64,000 nucleotides of DNA from Macrotis lagotis (Eukaryota; Chordata; Mammalia; Peramelemorphia; Peramelidae), in assembly GCF_037893015.1 (NCBI RefSeq), contig NC_133660.1, positions 287,281,078 to 287,345,077 of the forward strand, written 5' to 3'. A program made the translations under genes and the position numbers. This document shows, one piece after another, positions 51,701 through 60,892 of the stretch (within the stretch, counting starts at the first letter, position 1; every line of letters begins with the position of its first letter). The notes under the pieces were generated by a model, which was not told where the DNA came from, ran no database searches, and saw nothing but the letters and a program-made list of their open reading frames with translations.

Positions 51701-54700
51701 CACCAATAGGGCCAATGCAGTATGTGGGACTGAGGACATCCATTTACTACCTCTTTACTATCACCATCTTTCCTGACCTCAGTTTCCTTTCCTGCATCCA
51801 TAGTCTACTTGTAATTCTGGTATATACTGTTATACAAACAGCTCATGCCTTATCTACCAAGATAAACTCTAGGGTTTTTTTTTGCAAGGCAAACAGGGTT
51901 AAGTGGCTTGCCCAAGGCCACACAGCTAGGTAATTATGAAGTGTCTGAGGTCGGATTTGAACTCAGGTATTCCTGACTCCAGAGCCGGTGCTCTATCCAC
52001 TGCACCACCCCACTGCCCCCAAGATAAACTCTAAAGGGAACCTGATCTAGATATAAAGTCATGAAAACAAATTAGAGAAACATGGAAAAACTACCTCTCT
52101 GATCTATGGGGAAAAGAAAAGTTTAGGACCAAATAAGGATTAGAAGGGCATAGAAGATAAAATGGACGTCTGATTCCATAAAATTAAAAAGGTTTTGCAT
52201 GAATAAATCTAATAGTAAAAGGGAAAACAATTAATTGGGGGGGAGATTTGAAGCAAATTTTTGTGATAATGGTATAATTTTCAAAATATTAAGGAACTGA
52301 TATGAATTTATAAGAGAAACAGCTGTTTTCCAATTAATAAATGGATATGAACAGGCAATTCATATGAACAAAGAAGAAACCCAAGTTATTATAATTTTTT
52401 TGCAAGGCAATGGGGTTAAGTGACTTGCCCAAGGTCACACAGCTGGGTAATTATTAAGTGTCTGAGGTCGAATTTGAACTCAGGTCCTTCTGACTCCAGG
52501 GCAGATGTTCCATCCACTGTGCCACCTAGCTGCCCCATACCCAATTTATTCTATAGTCATATGAAAAAATTCTCCACTGCTAATTAGAGAAATACGAATT
52601 AAAGCAATTCTGTGATTCCAAATCATTTCCCTTTGAGGGATAAATATGACAAAAAATTGGATAATAAAAAATGATAGACTGTGGCAAAACAGACAGATTG
52701 ATACATTATTGGTGGATCTATGAGTAGGTAAAACCATTATGGAAAACAATGTGAAATTGTATACAAAAAGTTAGTAAATAGTACAACCCTTTGATCCAGC
52801 TATACCTAAGAGATCAAAGAAAGAGAAAAAAGTCCTTTATGTGTGTATGGATTTATGTATGTAATGTATGGATTTGTGTGAGGGGGCTGTGCTAAGTCAC
52901 TAGCCTCACTTAAATTCTGTCAGCTACTTAAATTGTAGTTGGTAAGGAAGCGCTATTGTTCTATAAGAAAAGAGAAAAATAGATGAGTTCAAAGAGACAT
53001 GAAAAGACTTCTATGAACTGATACAGTCAAGTAAAGAGAACAGAAGAATAACTTATAACATCAATATCATAAAAATGATTTGGAGAACTTTTATAAATTT
53101 ATGAATACTGAAATAGGCAGAGCCAGGAGAGAAAGCCTATATAATGACATTAACATTGTAAAGGCAAACAGCTTTGAAAACTGTGAGAATCCTGAACAAT
53201 ACATCCTAATTCCAGAGGAACAGTGGTAGAACATGCTACCATTACAGAGGTGAGGGATCTAGGGTAAGTGTGTATGTGTTGTATAGACATTTGTTTTTCT
53301 TGTCTATTTTTATGTTTAAAATTTGAATTCTTATTTTCAATTCTCTCTGTCCCCTCTATCTGTATCTTTATACCTCTATTCCTTCCCCTTACCTATGCCG
53401 AAGGCAAGAAATATGATATCATTAGATTATATGAATTGACTCTGCATATTTATTATCAGAAATTTACTTTTGTTCTTTTTTTTGGAGGGGAAATGGAGGA
53501 TAGGAAAGAAAATGGATAAGTTCATTAAAAACAGCAAAATAGAAACAGGGTTCACTTTCAGCTCTCATATTAGTTTAACTTTGATATAAGAAACCTCTCA
53601 GGGAACGAGAAGAATCTATAAATGTTTATAATGTAAAAATAGAATACATCAATAAAGCGGAAAGTAGAAAACCAGAAGATGAGGGAACTGGATTCAATGA
53701 CTTCTAAGGTTCCTGTGAGCTTAAGCATCAGATTCAAGTCTTGTCCCTGGACCTTCAGGGGCCTGATTGCCTGTCCTTCCTCATGCCCTTCCTCATGCCC
53801 ATATAGTTGGGACTCAAGAAAGAGACCTTGATAACCCTGGGGGGTGTTCTCCCCAATCCCACATGGGCTCTGGCCAAACTTTCCTCCCTCCCACTCTTTA
53901 CTGGCTGCCTGTTTAGCTTTTAACCCAATTCAGTCATTCCCCCACCTCGGAGTCTTTCCTGATCTTGAAGGATAGCATTGCACAATACCCTAATAATTCT
54001 CTATTTTGGTTTCTTAGTTCCTGCCTAGGCTATGAGCTCCTAGACTTCGTTTTGGACTGAGCTCTGCATACAGTAGATGCTTAATAATGATTGAATAAAT
54101 GAAAGAACTGTAGAGTTGGAGGTCCTGGGAGACCATCCAAGACCATTCTTTTCATTGAAAAAGAAACCAACCTGGGGAAGACCCACTCACCTGAACAGAC
54201 AATAGAAAGGGTTTGGTTTTGTCTACAGCTCTTCATTCTTGCAAAGTCTGAGCCATCCAAGGTCTTTTTGCTAGAATGCCGGACCTCCCAGAGGATGGGC
54301 AAGGGTTTGGGCCCCTGGGGACTTGTGGGATCTGTCTTCTCTTCTGGTGGCTGCAGAAGCTCAAGGAAGGAGCCACAGTTCAGCTTCTGGCAGATATGAT
54401 TCCCTAGGTCTGTGGTCCAGGTGTTTTCATCATAACAGATGCTCCCCCCCAAACTTCCCTTGTAGAGCTCTACTACTCCTGCGCATCGAAGTCTCTCCTT
54501 CCCCTCCACCAACAGGAACCTCTCAGGGCCTGGGAAGAAACCAAAAATGGGGAAGGGGAAAGATGAAGAACCAGGGGAAGGGCAGGAATGACTTTTCTTA
54601 GGTTGAACTAGGATAGGGAGAATGCAGAGTCCATCTCCCAGATGGGGCCATCAAGTCTGGAAGAAGAAATTGAGTGTCAGGGTCCAGATTTGAATTCTTA

Positions 54701-57700
54701 AACATTGAAGAGAGACTTGAGCTATAGAACCTAATGATGAACTCTTGGACCCTCTGATCCCATTCTTCATGGATGACAAGCATTCTGTGTTGCCTGTTTA
54801 TCTGTTCTTCCTCCCTCTCCCTCTGATGTCTGCTCTTGTCTGTCCCTCCCATTATTCTAAGGCACTTTATAACTGCCCCTAAAGGGGGGTCCCTAAAGGG
54901 AGATGTCCACTTTCTGAATGTCAGTGTGGAGCAAAGTAGCATTGGGAGAGGAAAGGGGGCCCATCCAGGTCAATGATCCTGGGAGCTGAAGTCACAGTGG
55001 GTGGAGCAACACTGACAATCTTTCAGTAGGCTAGAGCAACATAGCTTCTATTTGGCCAGAGGAAGCTACCAGATGGGAAACTGAGGTGAGATGACCACCC
55101 TCCTTCCCCCATAACACACTTTAGGCAGCATCCAGGGGCCTTTTCTTCCTTTTCCTTTTCCTTGGTAAGTGAATACAACTCTTCATTCTTGCCCCAGGCT
55201 GACAAATTCCCACTTATGGTTCTGTTGGGGTCTCATGTTGGGTCTCTAAAAAAGCAGAAGTTCAAAGGTCCCCAGAACTTGGCCCCTTTCTAGTAGTACC
55301 TCTATCAATCTCGAAGGATGACCAAAATAGGCCTCTCCCCCTTCTTGCTCACAACAAGAAAGGTGGAAGTGGGTGGTACCCAGGGTGGGTGGTACCCAGG
55401 ATGGGTGAGTCATGGAACCTTAAGGGGAGAGACTTTAGTTGTTGTCTAGCCCGAGTTGCTCAGAACCTGAGGCTCAGAGAGGGTAAGGGATTTGTTAAAG
55501 GTTACAACCATCCGGTGGCAGAGATGGGACCCCTGCCTCATTCTGCCTGCCCTCCTAGCTGTCCATCAAAGGATACAAGCTCCCTCCTCCCCAGCCATTA
55601 CAGAAGACCCCACCCCCCGCCACTTTCCAGTCAAAGGAGCTGTACATCCGTCCCCCACTGGACCTTGACAAGAGCTCTCTAATGATCCAGTTTTATGTAT
55701 TCTATGAACATCCGAGGGTCTGAATCATCAGCTGAATTTAGAATTCCACCCCAGCCCTGCTGCCTCTCAAATTCAAGGCCCATGCTTTGAATGAGATACC
55801 AGTAAAGTCTCCTGGTATAGAAGAAGAGACGTTGCTGCCCCACACTGGGCCCTGAGCATCCTAGGAGAGGGCTACCCACTAGGGGTTCCTGGGTTGGGAT
55901 TCTCAGCCTGCCCTGAGGACCTGGCTGAGACCTGAAGGGGATCTTACCTGTGAGCTCAGGGGTGGTCACGGTGGTCCTCTGGGTGGGCACAGGTGCTTTG
56001 GTAGTTGCTTCTGAAAAGAGAGGAAACCTCAGATGAGTAACCCGATGAAGTGAATCCTCAGCCCCTGGTTTGGTGGGAGACTCAGAGACAGCAGACAATG
56101 AGGGCCATGGAAACTGTCTGGGGACAAACAGGGCCAAGGAAGGACTGCCATACATGATTAGCTCACATGGACAGACCCCTGTAGATGCTCCTGGAAGGAT
56201 GCTTCTCCCAGAGCCACTGGAACCAGATTTCAGCTGAGGAGGAGTGTAGCCAACCTCAAGAATCCTTCCCTGGCCCAAGCCCTGGAGGGCCGTAAGCAGG
56301 GAAGCAGAAGCTTCTGGCAGGTCCCTCTAGACTGGGATAACTTCTGGACAAACTCTGTAATTTTTTATATATTCCCCCTTTTCTTATACATCTCCCACCT
56401 CCAAGCCTTTGCACCCTTCCAAGTCTTAGAATCCCTCACAAGGGCCACATTCAACCTTCCGTGTTTCTTCCCCACCCCACCCTCCAAATGATCTTTATTG
56501 TTTTTATTCTGAATGTGCTTATGAATATGTGTAATCCTCACCCAAGAGAATACAAGCTCCATCGTGTCAAAGACGATTCAGTCTCTGTATCCCTAGTGCC
56601 TAGAAAAGTGTCTGCAAACAGTAGGCTCTTAATAAATGCTCCTTTGATTAGATAATTAATTAAATGTATCAATAATTTCAGAGGGAGATCCCTACAGAAA
56701 GAATTTAAGAAACTGGGTATGTTCAGGTGGAAGAAAAGAGATTTGGGGGTGGGTTGGAGTACCTTTCCAAGGATTGGACTAGCCAACTTAGGACAGGCTC
56801 GTTCCAGTGAGGAATATTTCAGGTTCCAAAAACTTAAGGCTTCCAGGGGTTGGGATCTAGGTTGCTGCCACTGCTAGCTTAAGTTCACACAATGTGTTAA
56901 GGTTATTATTTCATTTTATCTTAACAAAAACAATGGAAGTAGGCATGTGATTATTATCCCCATTTTATAGATGAGGAGAGTGAGACCAAACAGAGGTTGA
57001 GGGACTTGCCCAGGGTCAAGTGATTGAGGCAGGACTCAAACTCAGGTCTTTCTGACTATTAAGCCTGAAACTCTACTCACTGAGCTGCCTGTGGGTTGAA
57101 ACAGGACTCCCAGAAATGACACGTGCATTTCTAACCTTCCCTCATGGCACCGCTAGGATGAGGGAGCGCTAGGATTCCTATCTACATTTTAAAGATGAGG
57201 AAACTGAAGTTCTGAGAGGTTGGTTGCCTTTCCCGAGGTCACTCGGTCAGCAAATGCCAGGAGTGGATAAGGGCTGAAAGAACTGGAGTTTGAAACCCAT
57301 CTCGGACACTTATTAACTCTATGTTCTGTCACTTAATCCCTTTGAACCTTAGTCTCCTCATCTGTAAAATGGGGTTAACAAACTAACCCTCTCCCCTTGG
57401 ATTGTTGCAAATGCCAACTGATGTACGTATATTTATATATTTATACTTTATAAATTGTGGCTCGTAGGTGCAGTGGATAGAACACTATGCCTGGAATTAA
57501 GAAGACTTGGATTCACATCTGAACTTAGATGCTTACTAGTTGTGTGACCCTGGTCAAGTCACTTCTTGCCTCAGTGTCCTGATGTGTAAAACGAGCTGGA
57601 GAAGGGAATGACAAAGCCCTCCAGTATCTCTGCCAAGAAAACCCCAAATGGGGTCATGAAGAGTCAAATATGACTGAAAATGACTGGACAAATTAGAAGG

Positions 57701-58813
57701 CAAAAATCAAGACTTGAGCCCAGGTCTTCCAAACTCACGCTGCTCCCTTGGATACAAACGTCCCAGGGTTCCTGTTGGAGGGCCAAGCAGAGGCTCAAGC
57801 TTGGGTTAGTTCTGGGGGGGATTCCTTTTGTCTCCCAGGTTAGATCAGGTGACTACTCCTCCATTTGGGAACGATGGTTCCCTTCCTAGGGGAAGGGCTT
57901 GGGAAACACAGGGCTGGTTCTCAGGGGCTCACCTTGGCAGACCACACGCAGCTCTACAGAGGAGACGTTTGTGTTCGTGTTGGAGATGAAAGAGCAGGAC
58001 AACTCTTTGGCAGGTCCTGAGAGGTCAGAGCCAGGGCTGACCTTCTCAGACCTGAAGCCCAACTTGCTAGACAGCTCAATCAGAGACTGTCTATCTAGCT
58101 TCTCCAGGCAATAAGACTTCAAGGTATCGATCTCCAGATGTACCTGGCATGGGGCCTTGGAGCCAGTCATGTCCTTGGTAGTCCCTAGAGAGGTGCAGAA
58201 GAGGTTAGAAGGTCAGGTTGGAGAGTGGCTGGGCACTGTCCATCCCCATGTTGCTAGTTCTGACTCCTGAAGATGAGAGGGTTACCATCGAGGCCCTAAA
58301 TGGTCCCTTCCTCCCCTAAATCTGTGCTTTATAGGGACTTGAACTGACTGCTTCCATTTTCTGGGCCTCAGGTCCCTTCTTAAGACATTTTAAGCAGACA
58401 AATATATCTTCTTAGAACAGGTGAAGAGCACCTTAAGGTGGGAAGGACAGATGCCCACCCTACCAATGAAGAAACCTGGGAGGTCCAATCTCACCCAGCT
58501 GGGAAATGCCAGAGCCGGGGCTTTCCACCAGGAAGGACCATCATGGGATTTTAGAGATGAAGATCTCATTTTACAGGTGGGAAAACTGAGGCCCAGAGAG
58601 GGGCAGACCTACCGTTAGAGGACCAGGGGGTTTCCAATGTTGAAAGAATTCCCCAGGTAGTGGGATCTTATTGGTGTAATTGTGAGACTTCTGTATCATA
58701 AATACTTAGGTCTTTGGGGCATGTATTTGTAGATAGTGTATATTGTGTCTGAACACATGTGCGTGTGTATGTGTATATGTATGGTGTGTGTTTGTGTGTG
58801 TGTGCGTGTGTGC

Positions 58814-58844
<31 letters not shown>

Positions 58845-59031
58845 AGATCTGGATATCTCAGGGGTCTGGGTGTGGACGAGTGGGTGACAGCGTCCAGTTT
58901 CTAAATAGTGGGTGACTGGGTCTCTCTCAGACCACTTCCAACTTTCCATTTGAGTCTGTCATTTTCTAGGACACCAGCCCCCCACGACTTACCTGGGGTT
59001 TTCTGCAATGATCTTCCATGGCAAGGCGAGA
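42745..59031 (-). CDS. CD5: CD5 lymphocyte receptor (nine visible exons; signal-peptide exon not found)
   Basis: Exons on the - strand at 59031-58993, 58184-57933, 56010-55948, 54529-54191, 51229-50945, 48987-48862, 47831-47778, 47151-47032 and 42833-42745 splice with GT-AG ends into 454 codons plus stop; human CD5 is 495 aa including its signal peptide. Order: short linker exon, SRCR1, Thr/Pro stalk, SRCR2, SRCR3, transmembrane segment, cytoplasmic tail. CD5 is a type I surface glycoprotein of T and B-1a cells that tunes antigen-receptor signalling. The tail matches human almost word for word: AYKKL, QWIGPTG, NEYSQPP with SAYP (the ITAM-like tyrosine pair) and SDSDYDLHGAQRL. All joined introns are phase 1. 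SRCR1 is short and cysteine-poor; SRCR2 has an altered cysteine set. The gene converges on VPS37C as in human 11q12.2. Exon 1 should lie above 59 kb or beyond the window. Confidence 0.93.
42920..43142 (-). mobile_element. MAR1-like long SINE, antisense
   Basis: 'gggccctttggggttttctt', 'ttttgtagaggaggaaactg', 'gcccagggtcatgcaact' and the end 'actagggcgccatctagc': antisense MAR1-type copy in CD5 intron 9, about 90 bp upstream of exon 10. Confidence 0.8.
43347..43466 (-). mobile_element. Short marsupial SINE, 5'-truncated
   Basis: Antisense copy that stops at 'gactccagggccggtgc', lacking the tRNA-like head. It is bounded by the 16-bp duplication AACACTGCTCATTTTA at 43331-43346 and 43467-43482, so the truncation happened during insertion. 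Confidence 0.9.
43840..44010 (-). mobile_element. L1 LINE ORF2 fragment, antisense
   Basis: 'tttgtggatgatcttgctct', 'tttatccttcccaggtttag' and 'aaagcagtttggtagagaac' resemble complement L1 reverse transcriptase. Confidence 0.5.
44335..44480 (+). mobile_element. MIR-like SINE, sense
   Basis: 'ggtacagtggaaagagagtt', 'gagatcaactctgccgcttc' and 'tctgatctcagtttccttct' in sense MIR order. Confidence 0.6.
45140..45300 (+). mobile_element. MIR-like SINE, sense
   Basis: 'gggatcaggaggagctgagt', 'ctagttctatgcccctgggc' and 'ccttatctgtaaaatgagag' in sense order. Confidence 0.55.
45515..46105 (+). mobile_element. L1 LINE 3' end, sense, split by a SINE
   Basis: 'gagatgagcagaacaagaaa', 'gatgatcaaccttgatggac', 'tatccagagaaagaaccgtg', then after the SINE 'atatgatttctctctcatca', ending 'aaaataaataaattttaaaa'. 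Opposite to CD5 transcription, in its intron 9. Confidence 0.88.
45728..45876 (-). mobile_element. Short marsupial SINE inside the L1 3' end
   Basis: Antisense copy ending 'ccacttagccaccccc'. The L1 text CCTTTAATTT repeats on both sides (about 45709 and 45880). Confidence 0.88.
46223..46375 (+). mobile_element. Short marsupial SINE, sense
   Basis: 'ggtgcggctaggtggtacag' to 'ccttgcaaaaacctaaaaaa', flanked by AAATTCTT repeats (about 46208 and 46382). Confidence 0.88.
46533..46674 (+). mobile_element. Short marsupial SINE, sense
   Basis: Body from 'ggggaagttaggtggtgaag' to 'cccattgcctcaaataac'. Flanks TTTTTAAAAACCTGTTGG and TTTTTAAAAAAGCTGTTGG form an imperfect target duplication. Confidence 0.85.
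47032..47151 (-). CDS. CD5: CD5 exon 9, cytoplasmic tail part 2 (ITAM-like)
   Basis: 120 nt between acceptor TGTGCCCATCCAG and donor GTAAGG. Encodes VSFHRNHTVTIRSQAENP, then ENEYSQPPRHSRLSAYP. The two tyrosines (human Y429 and Y441, Lck targets) keep their spacing. Confidence 0.96.
47641..47698. repeat. (CCT)n trinucleotide repeat in CD5 intron 8
   Basis: About 19 uninterrupted CCT units, (AGG)n in the CD5 transcript. It explains the poly-Pro, poly-Ser and poly-Gly open frames around 47518-47861. Position: 79 bp downstream of exon 8 in the sense of transcription. Confidence 0.97.
47778..47831 (-). CDS. CD5: CD5 exon 8, cytoplasmic tail part 1
   Basis: 54 nt between acceptor TCTGTTGTTCAG and donor GTGAGA. 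Encodes (F)RQKKQRQWIGPTGVNQN, virtually identical to human. Basic juxtamembrane region. Confidence 0.95.
48535..48731. repeat. CT-rich tract ending in (CA)n
   Basis: 'ctctgtctctgtc'-type simple sequence, then 18 CA units at 48696-48731. In the CD5 transcript this is (UG)18 starting 130 nt after the transmembrane exon, followed by a purine-rich GAGACAGA tract. Confidence 0.95.
48862..48987 (-). CDS. CD5: CD5 exon 7, transmembrane segment
   Basis: 126 nt between acceptor TTATCTTTTCTCAG and donor GTAAGG. Encodes QDLNAAGPGAGTVMSI, a hydrophobic span (ILTLILVALLLVTCG) and the stop-transfer PVAYKKLEKK. Y in AYKKL corresponds to human Y378. Both flanking introns are phase 1, so the exon is symmetric. 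Confidence 0.96.
50066..50216 (-). mobile_element. Short marsupial SINE inside L1
   Basis: 'ttttttaggtttttgcaagg' to 'cactacctagccgcccc': complete antisense copy. Confidence 0.88.
50472..50608 (-). mobile_element. Short marsupial SINE inside L1
   Basis: 'aatagggttaagtgatttgc' to 'cagcacctagctgccc': antisense copy with a small deletion in the tRNA-like part. TTCTTTT-type L1 text flanks both sides. Confidence 0.82.
50755..50850 (+). mobile_element. L2 LINE tail, sense
   Basis: 'tatgtccccagagcctcaca' followed by 'taggagtcacttaatccatg', the L2-type 3' end, about 95 bp downstream of CD5 exon 6. Confidence 0.55.
50945..51229 (-). CDS. CD5: CD5 exon 6, SRCR domain 3
   Basis: 285 nt between acceptor CTCCTCATTTCAG and donor GTAAGT. 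Encodes FQPKVKSRLKDGNSPCRGIV to GIMIEC. All eight SRCR cysteines are present (CRG, GLC, QVC, QHC, LHC, SHC, PLC, IEC). The membrane-proximal domain is the best conserved of the three. Confidence 0.95.
51421..51612 (-). mobile_element. CT-rich tract joined to an antisense SINE
   Basis: 'tctctctctccctctctccc' simple sequence runs into 'gggtcaagtgacttgctcag', 'cacatagctag' and 'gactggatttgaactcagat'. Third locus of the microsatellite-plus-SINE type, in CD5 intron 5. Confidence 0.7.
51872..52018 (-). mobile_element. Short marsupial SINE, antisense
   Basis: Bounded by CCAAGATAAACTCTA (51857-51871) and (52019-52033). Body to 'ccaccccactgcc'. Confidence 0.92.
52034..53530 (+). mobile_element. L1 LINE end of ORF2 and 3' UTR, sense, with a SINE insertion
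   Basis: 'aagatttgaagcaaattttt', 'ataaatggatatgaacaggc', then after the SINE 'atagtcatatgaaaaaattc', 'gagaaatacgaattaaagc', 'cctttgatccagctatacct', 'ggagaaagaa'-like 3' UTR to about 53530. Opposite to CD5 transcription in intron 5. Confidence 0.8.
52397..52537 (-). mobile_element. Short marsupial SINE inside L1
   Basis: 'tttttttgcaaggcaatggg' to 'gccacctagctgcccca'; the L1 text continues on both sides. Confidence 0.9.
53810..54108 (+). mobile_element. L2 LINE tail, sense
   Basis: 'ctatgagctcctagacttcg', 'tctgcatacagtagatgctt' and 'aataatgattgaataaatg' form the L2 3' end. It lies about 80 bp downstream of CD5 exon 5. Confidence 0.65.
54191..54529 (-). CDS. CD5: CD5 exon 5, SRCR domain 2
   Basis: 339 nt between acceptor TTTCTTCCCAG and donor GTGAGT. 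Encodes LRCAGVVELYKGSLGGSICY to TLSIVCS, close to human HCAGVVEFYSGSLGG. Six cysteines, but not the same six as human: there is one in GGSICYDE and one in MKSCRQ, while the human NSSC and LEHC cysteines are absent. Confidence 0.95.
54610..55940. other. CD5 intron 4
   Basis: No young repeat is recognised; mostly unique sequence with a short MIR-like stretch at about 55440-55530 ('gaacctgaggctcagagagg'). Confidence 0.4.
55948..56010 (-). CDS. CD5: CD5 exon 4, Thr/Pro stalk
   Basis: 63 nt between acceptor CCTCTCTTTTCAG and donor GTAAGA. Encodes EATTKAPVPTQRTTVTTPEL then T(G): a Thr/Pro linker likely to be O-glycosylated, equivalent to the human stalk between SRCR1 and SRCR2. Confidence 0.88.
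56480..56662 (+). mobile_element. L2 LINE tail, sense
   Basis: 'agagaatacaagctccatcg', 'tctctgtatccctagtgcct' and 'taggctcttaataaatgctc' form a typical L2 tail in CD5 intron 3. Confidence 0.7.
56690..56855. mobile_element. CR1/L3-like LINE fragment
   Basis: 'gaatttaagaaactgggtat' and 'aggtggaagaaaagagattt' resemble the 3' region of L3/CR1 LINEs. Old. Confidence 0.45.
56890..57095 (-). mobile_element. MIR/THER-like SINE, antisense
   Basis: 'aaggttattatttcatttta', 'ttatccccattttatagatg', 'ggacttgcccagggtcaagt' and 'gactcaaactcaggtctttc' in antisense order. Confidence 0.7.
57462..57692 (+). mobile_element. MAR1-like long SINE, sense
   Basis: 'ggtgcagtggatagaacact', 'gtgtgaccctggtcaagtca', 'ctccagtatctctgccaaga', 'aaaccccaaatggggtcatg' and 'gaaaatgactggacaaatt': nearly complete MAR1-type copy, 240 bp downstream of CD5 exon 3 in window order. 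Confidence 0.88.
57933..58184 (-). CDS. CD5: CD5 exon 3, SRCR domain 1 (reduced)
   Basis: 252 nt between acceptor CACCTCTCTAG and donor GTGAGC, phase 1 at both ends. Encodes TTKDMTGSKAPCQVHLEI to VELRVVCQ. The start (SKAPCQVHLE) aligns with human SKCQGQLE. The domain is about 84 residues and has four cysteines, where human SRCR1 has eight in about 100 residues, and the VCQRLNCG core is replaced by LSSKLGFR. The frame is open throughout, so this looks like divergence, not decay. Confidence 0.85.
58757..58843. repeat. (GT)n repeat in CD5 intron 2
   Basis: GTGT/GCGT-rich tract ending in about 13 pure GT units (58817-58843). Confidence 0.92.
58993..59031 (-). CDS. CD5: CD5 exon 2, short N-terminal linker
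   Basis: 39 nt between acceptor CTCTTCTCTGCAG and donor GTAAGT. Encodes SPCHGRSLQKTP(G), which shares the C-x-G-R-L pattern with the human segment just after the signal peptide. Phases fit exon 3. It is the least certain of the CD5 exons because it is short. Confidence 0.62.
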
Positions 59032-60030
59032 CTGCAGAGAAGAGACAGGAGTTGGGGAGAGTGAGGAAAGAGGCAGAAGCAGCTTAGTGAAATACCAGGC
59101 ACCAAAAATCCAAGCCAACCACAGACCCTTCCCAAACATTTTCTGATACTCTGATACTAGGTTGCTTTAGGAAGGTGGCAGTTCCCTGTCATTGTGGGTA
59201 ATATTGAGAGAGAATCATCCGATCCAGACTCCTCACTTTACAGAGGGAGAAACTGAGGTTCAGCGGGGGATGGACTTTTATAGTGCAAGAGAGTCTGGGA
59301 TTCTGTGACAAGGACCCCAGGTGAGGCACTTATGGGTAGAAGGTTAGCCCCTCAAGGGTAGAGATGGCTCCATTTTTGTCTTTGTTCTTCTAGTACCTGG
59401 AATAGTAGCCCTTTATCTATGAGAGCCCAACTCTAGAGCTGAGAGAGACTCTAATGCCATTCCCTCATTTGACAGACAGGGGAAACTGAGGCCAAAGACT
59501 TGTCCAAAGTCATGGGCTAGTGAGCCTGGGCCACTCCCAGTGCCAGGCACCCTATACTCCTAGGGGCTTCTTCCTCTGAACATTCCCTTGAGGCAAATCC
59601 TGGGCATCTCTTGTCTTCCAATCTTGCTGTATTCCAGAACCTTCAAGGTGAGAGCAGTAACCTGGCCATAAGAGGTGGGGGATGCTCATTTTGATGACAG
59701 AGATTGAGAGAGAGAGAAGAGAGGAGAGCGGGGTGGGGGGGAGAGAAACAGAGACAGAAAATTTGGAGGCCCTGGCTTGCTGCCCTCAGACATTTGAAAT
59801 TCTGCTGTTAGAGATTGATTTTGGGGGGAATTCATTTCTTTCTCCTTCTGGCAGCTGACCCCTTAGCGCTAGGGGTTAGTGGGCACACCAGATCGCTGTC
59901 TGGACTGAAAGCTACCACCCAGATGACCTCATGGTACAAGTGGACAGAGCATTGGCTCTTGAATCAGAGGACCTGGGTTTCAATGCCCTCCCCTGACAGG
60001 GCCTTCATGACCTTGAACAAGCCACTTGAC
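59032..60030. other. CD5: Presumed CD5 intron 1, proximal part
   Basis: MIR-like stretches at about 59220-59270 and 59430-59525 ('ctttacagagggagaaactg', 'tttgacagacaggggaaact') and a GAGA-rich run at 59700-59760. No signal-peptide exon found. Confidence 0.4.
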
Positions 60031-60675
60031 TTCCCATTCTAGATTATTGCCTCCTGCCCCCCTCCACCCCTCTCACGCCCCATGCTCCCTTTCTCTCCTG
60101 ACTCACCCCATCCATAATAACTTTGAAAACTCTGTGTTAGCTCAGCTCATAAAATCTTTTCTGATCTGTCCCCTCTCCCCTCAGGTACTCATGTTTTCTT
60201 CCCTCCCAATTACCTGTGGCCTCAGTTTCCTCATCTGTAAAATGAGGGTGCTGACCAGATGACTTCTGACATCTATTTTCCTTCTGGACCTCCACTACCT
60301 TTCCTCCTGCTTGGCTGGACCATAGAAACCTGGACTCCTGAACTGCCCACACTGGAAGCATCCTCTGGCCTTCTGGATCCCTCCTCCAATCGACTGGTTC
60401 CTACAGAACCTCCACTTTGAGAAGGATGCTGTGGCCAACCATATCTCCATTTCTCTCCAGGCTATACCCCTGACTCTCCCAGACTCTTTCTTCCATGCCC
60501 CAAGCCCCTCCCCCCTTGAAGGCTCCCTTCATCCCTTTAGTCCACCCACCCACTTTTCTGATGACTTTGCTGTGTCCTCCCTATTGGAACATAAGCCCCT
60601 TGAGGGCAGAGACAAGAAGAAAGTTCTTATACTTTTACTCCTAGTGTTTAATAGATGCTTTTTCATTTGATTTGA
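60030..60675 (+). mobile_element. L2/CR1-type LINE tail, sense
   Basis: C/T-rich text ending 'ccctattggaacataagccc', 'cttgagggcagagacaagaa' and 'tagtgtttaatagatgcttt', the usual 3' end of L2-like elements. A MIR-like 'cagtttcctcatctgtaaaa' is embedded near 60223. Confidence 0.55.
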
Positions 60676-60892
60676 CTTTTGACCTTGCTGGACCCACCCA
60701 CCCAGGGGTGATCTCCCTCTACTTCTTATAATCTGTGTGACCTTGGAAAAGTCATTTCTTTGAGTTCCAGTATTCTCCTCTGTAGAATGGAGGTAACATG
60801 ATTACAAGAGCCTCAGATATCTCCCATTCAAACTCTTCCTTTTCTTGTGAACTAACCAAAACCCAGAATCAGAAAGTGACTATGGGATTAAT

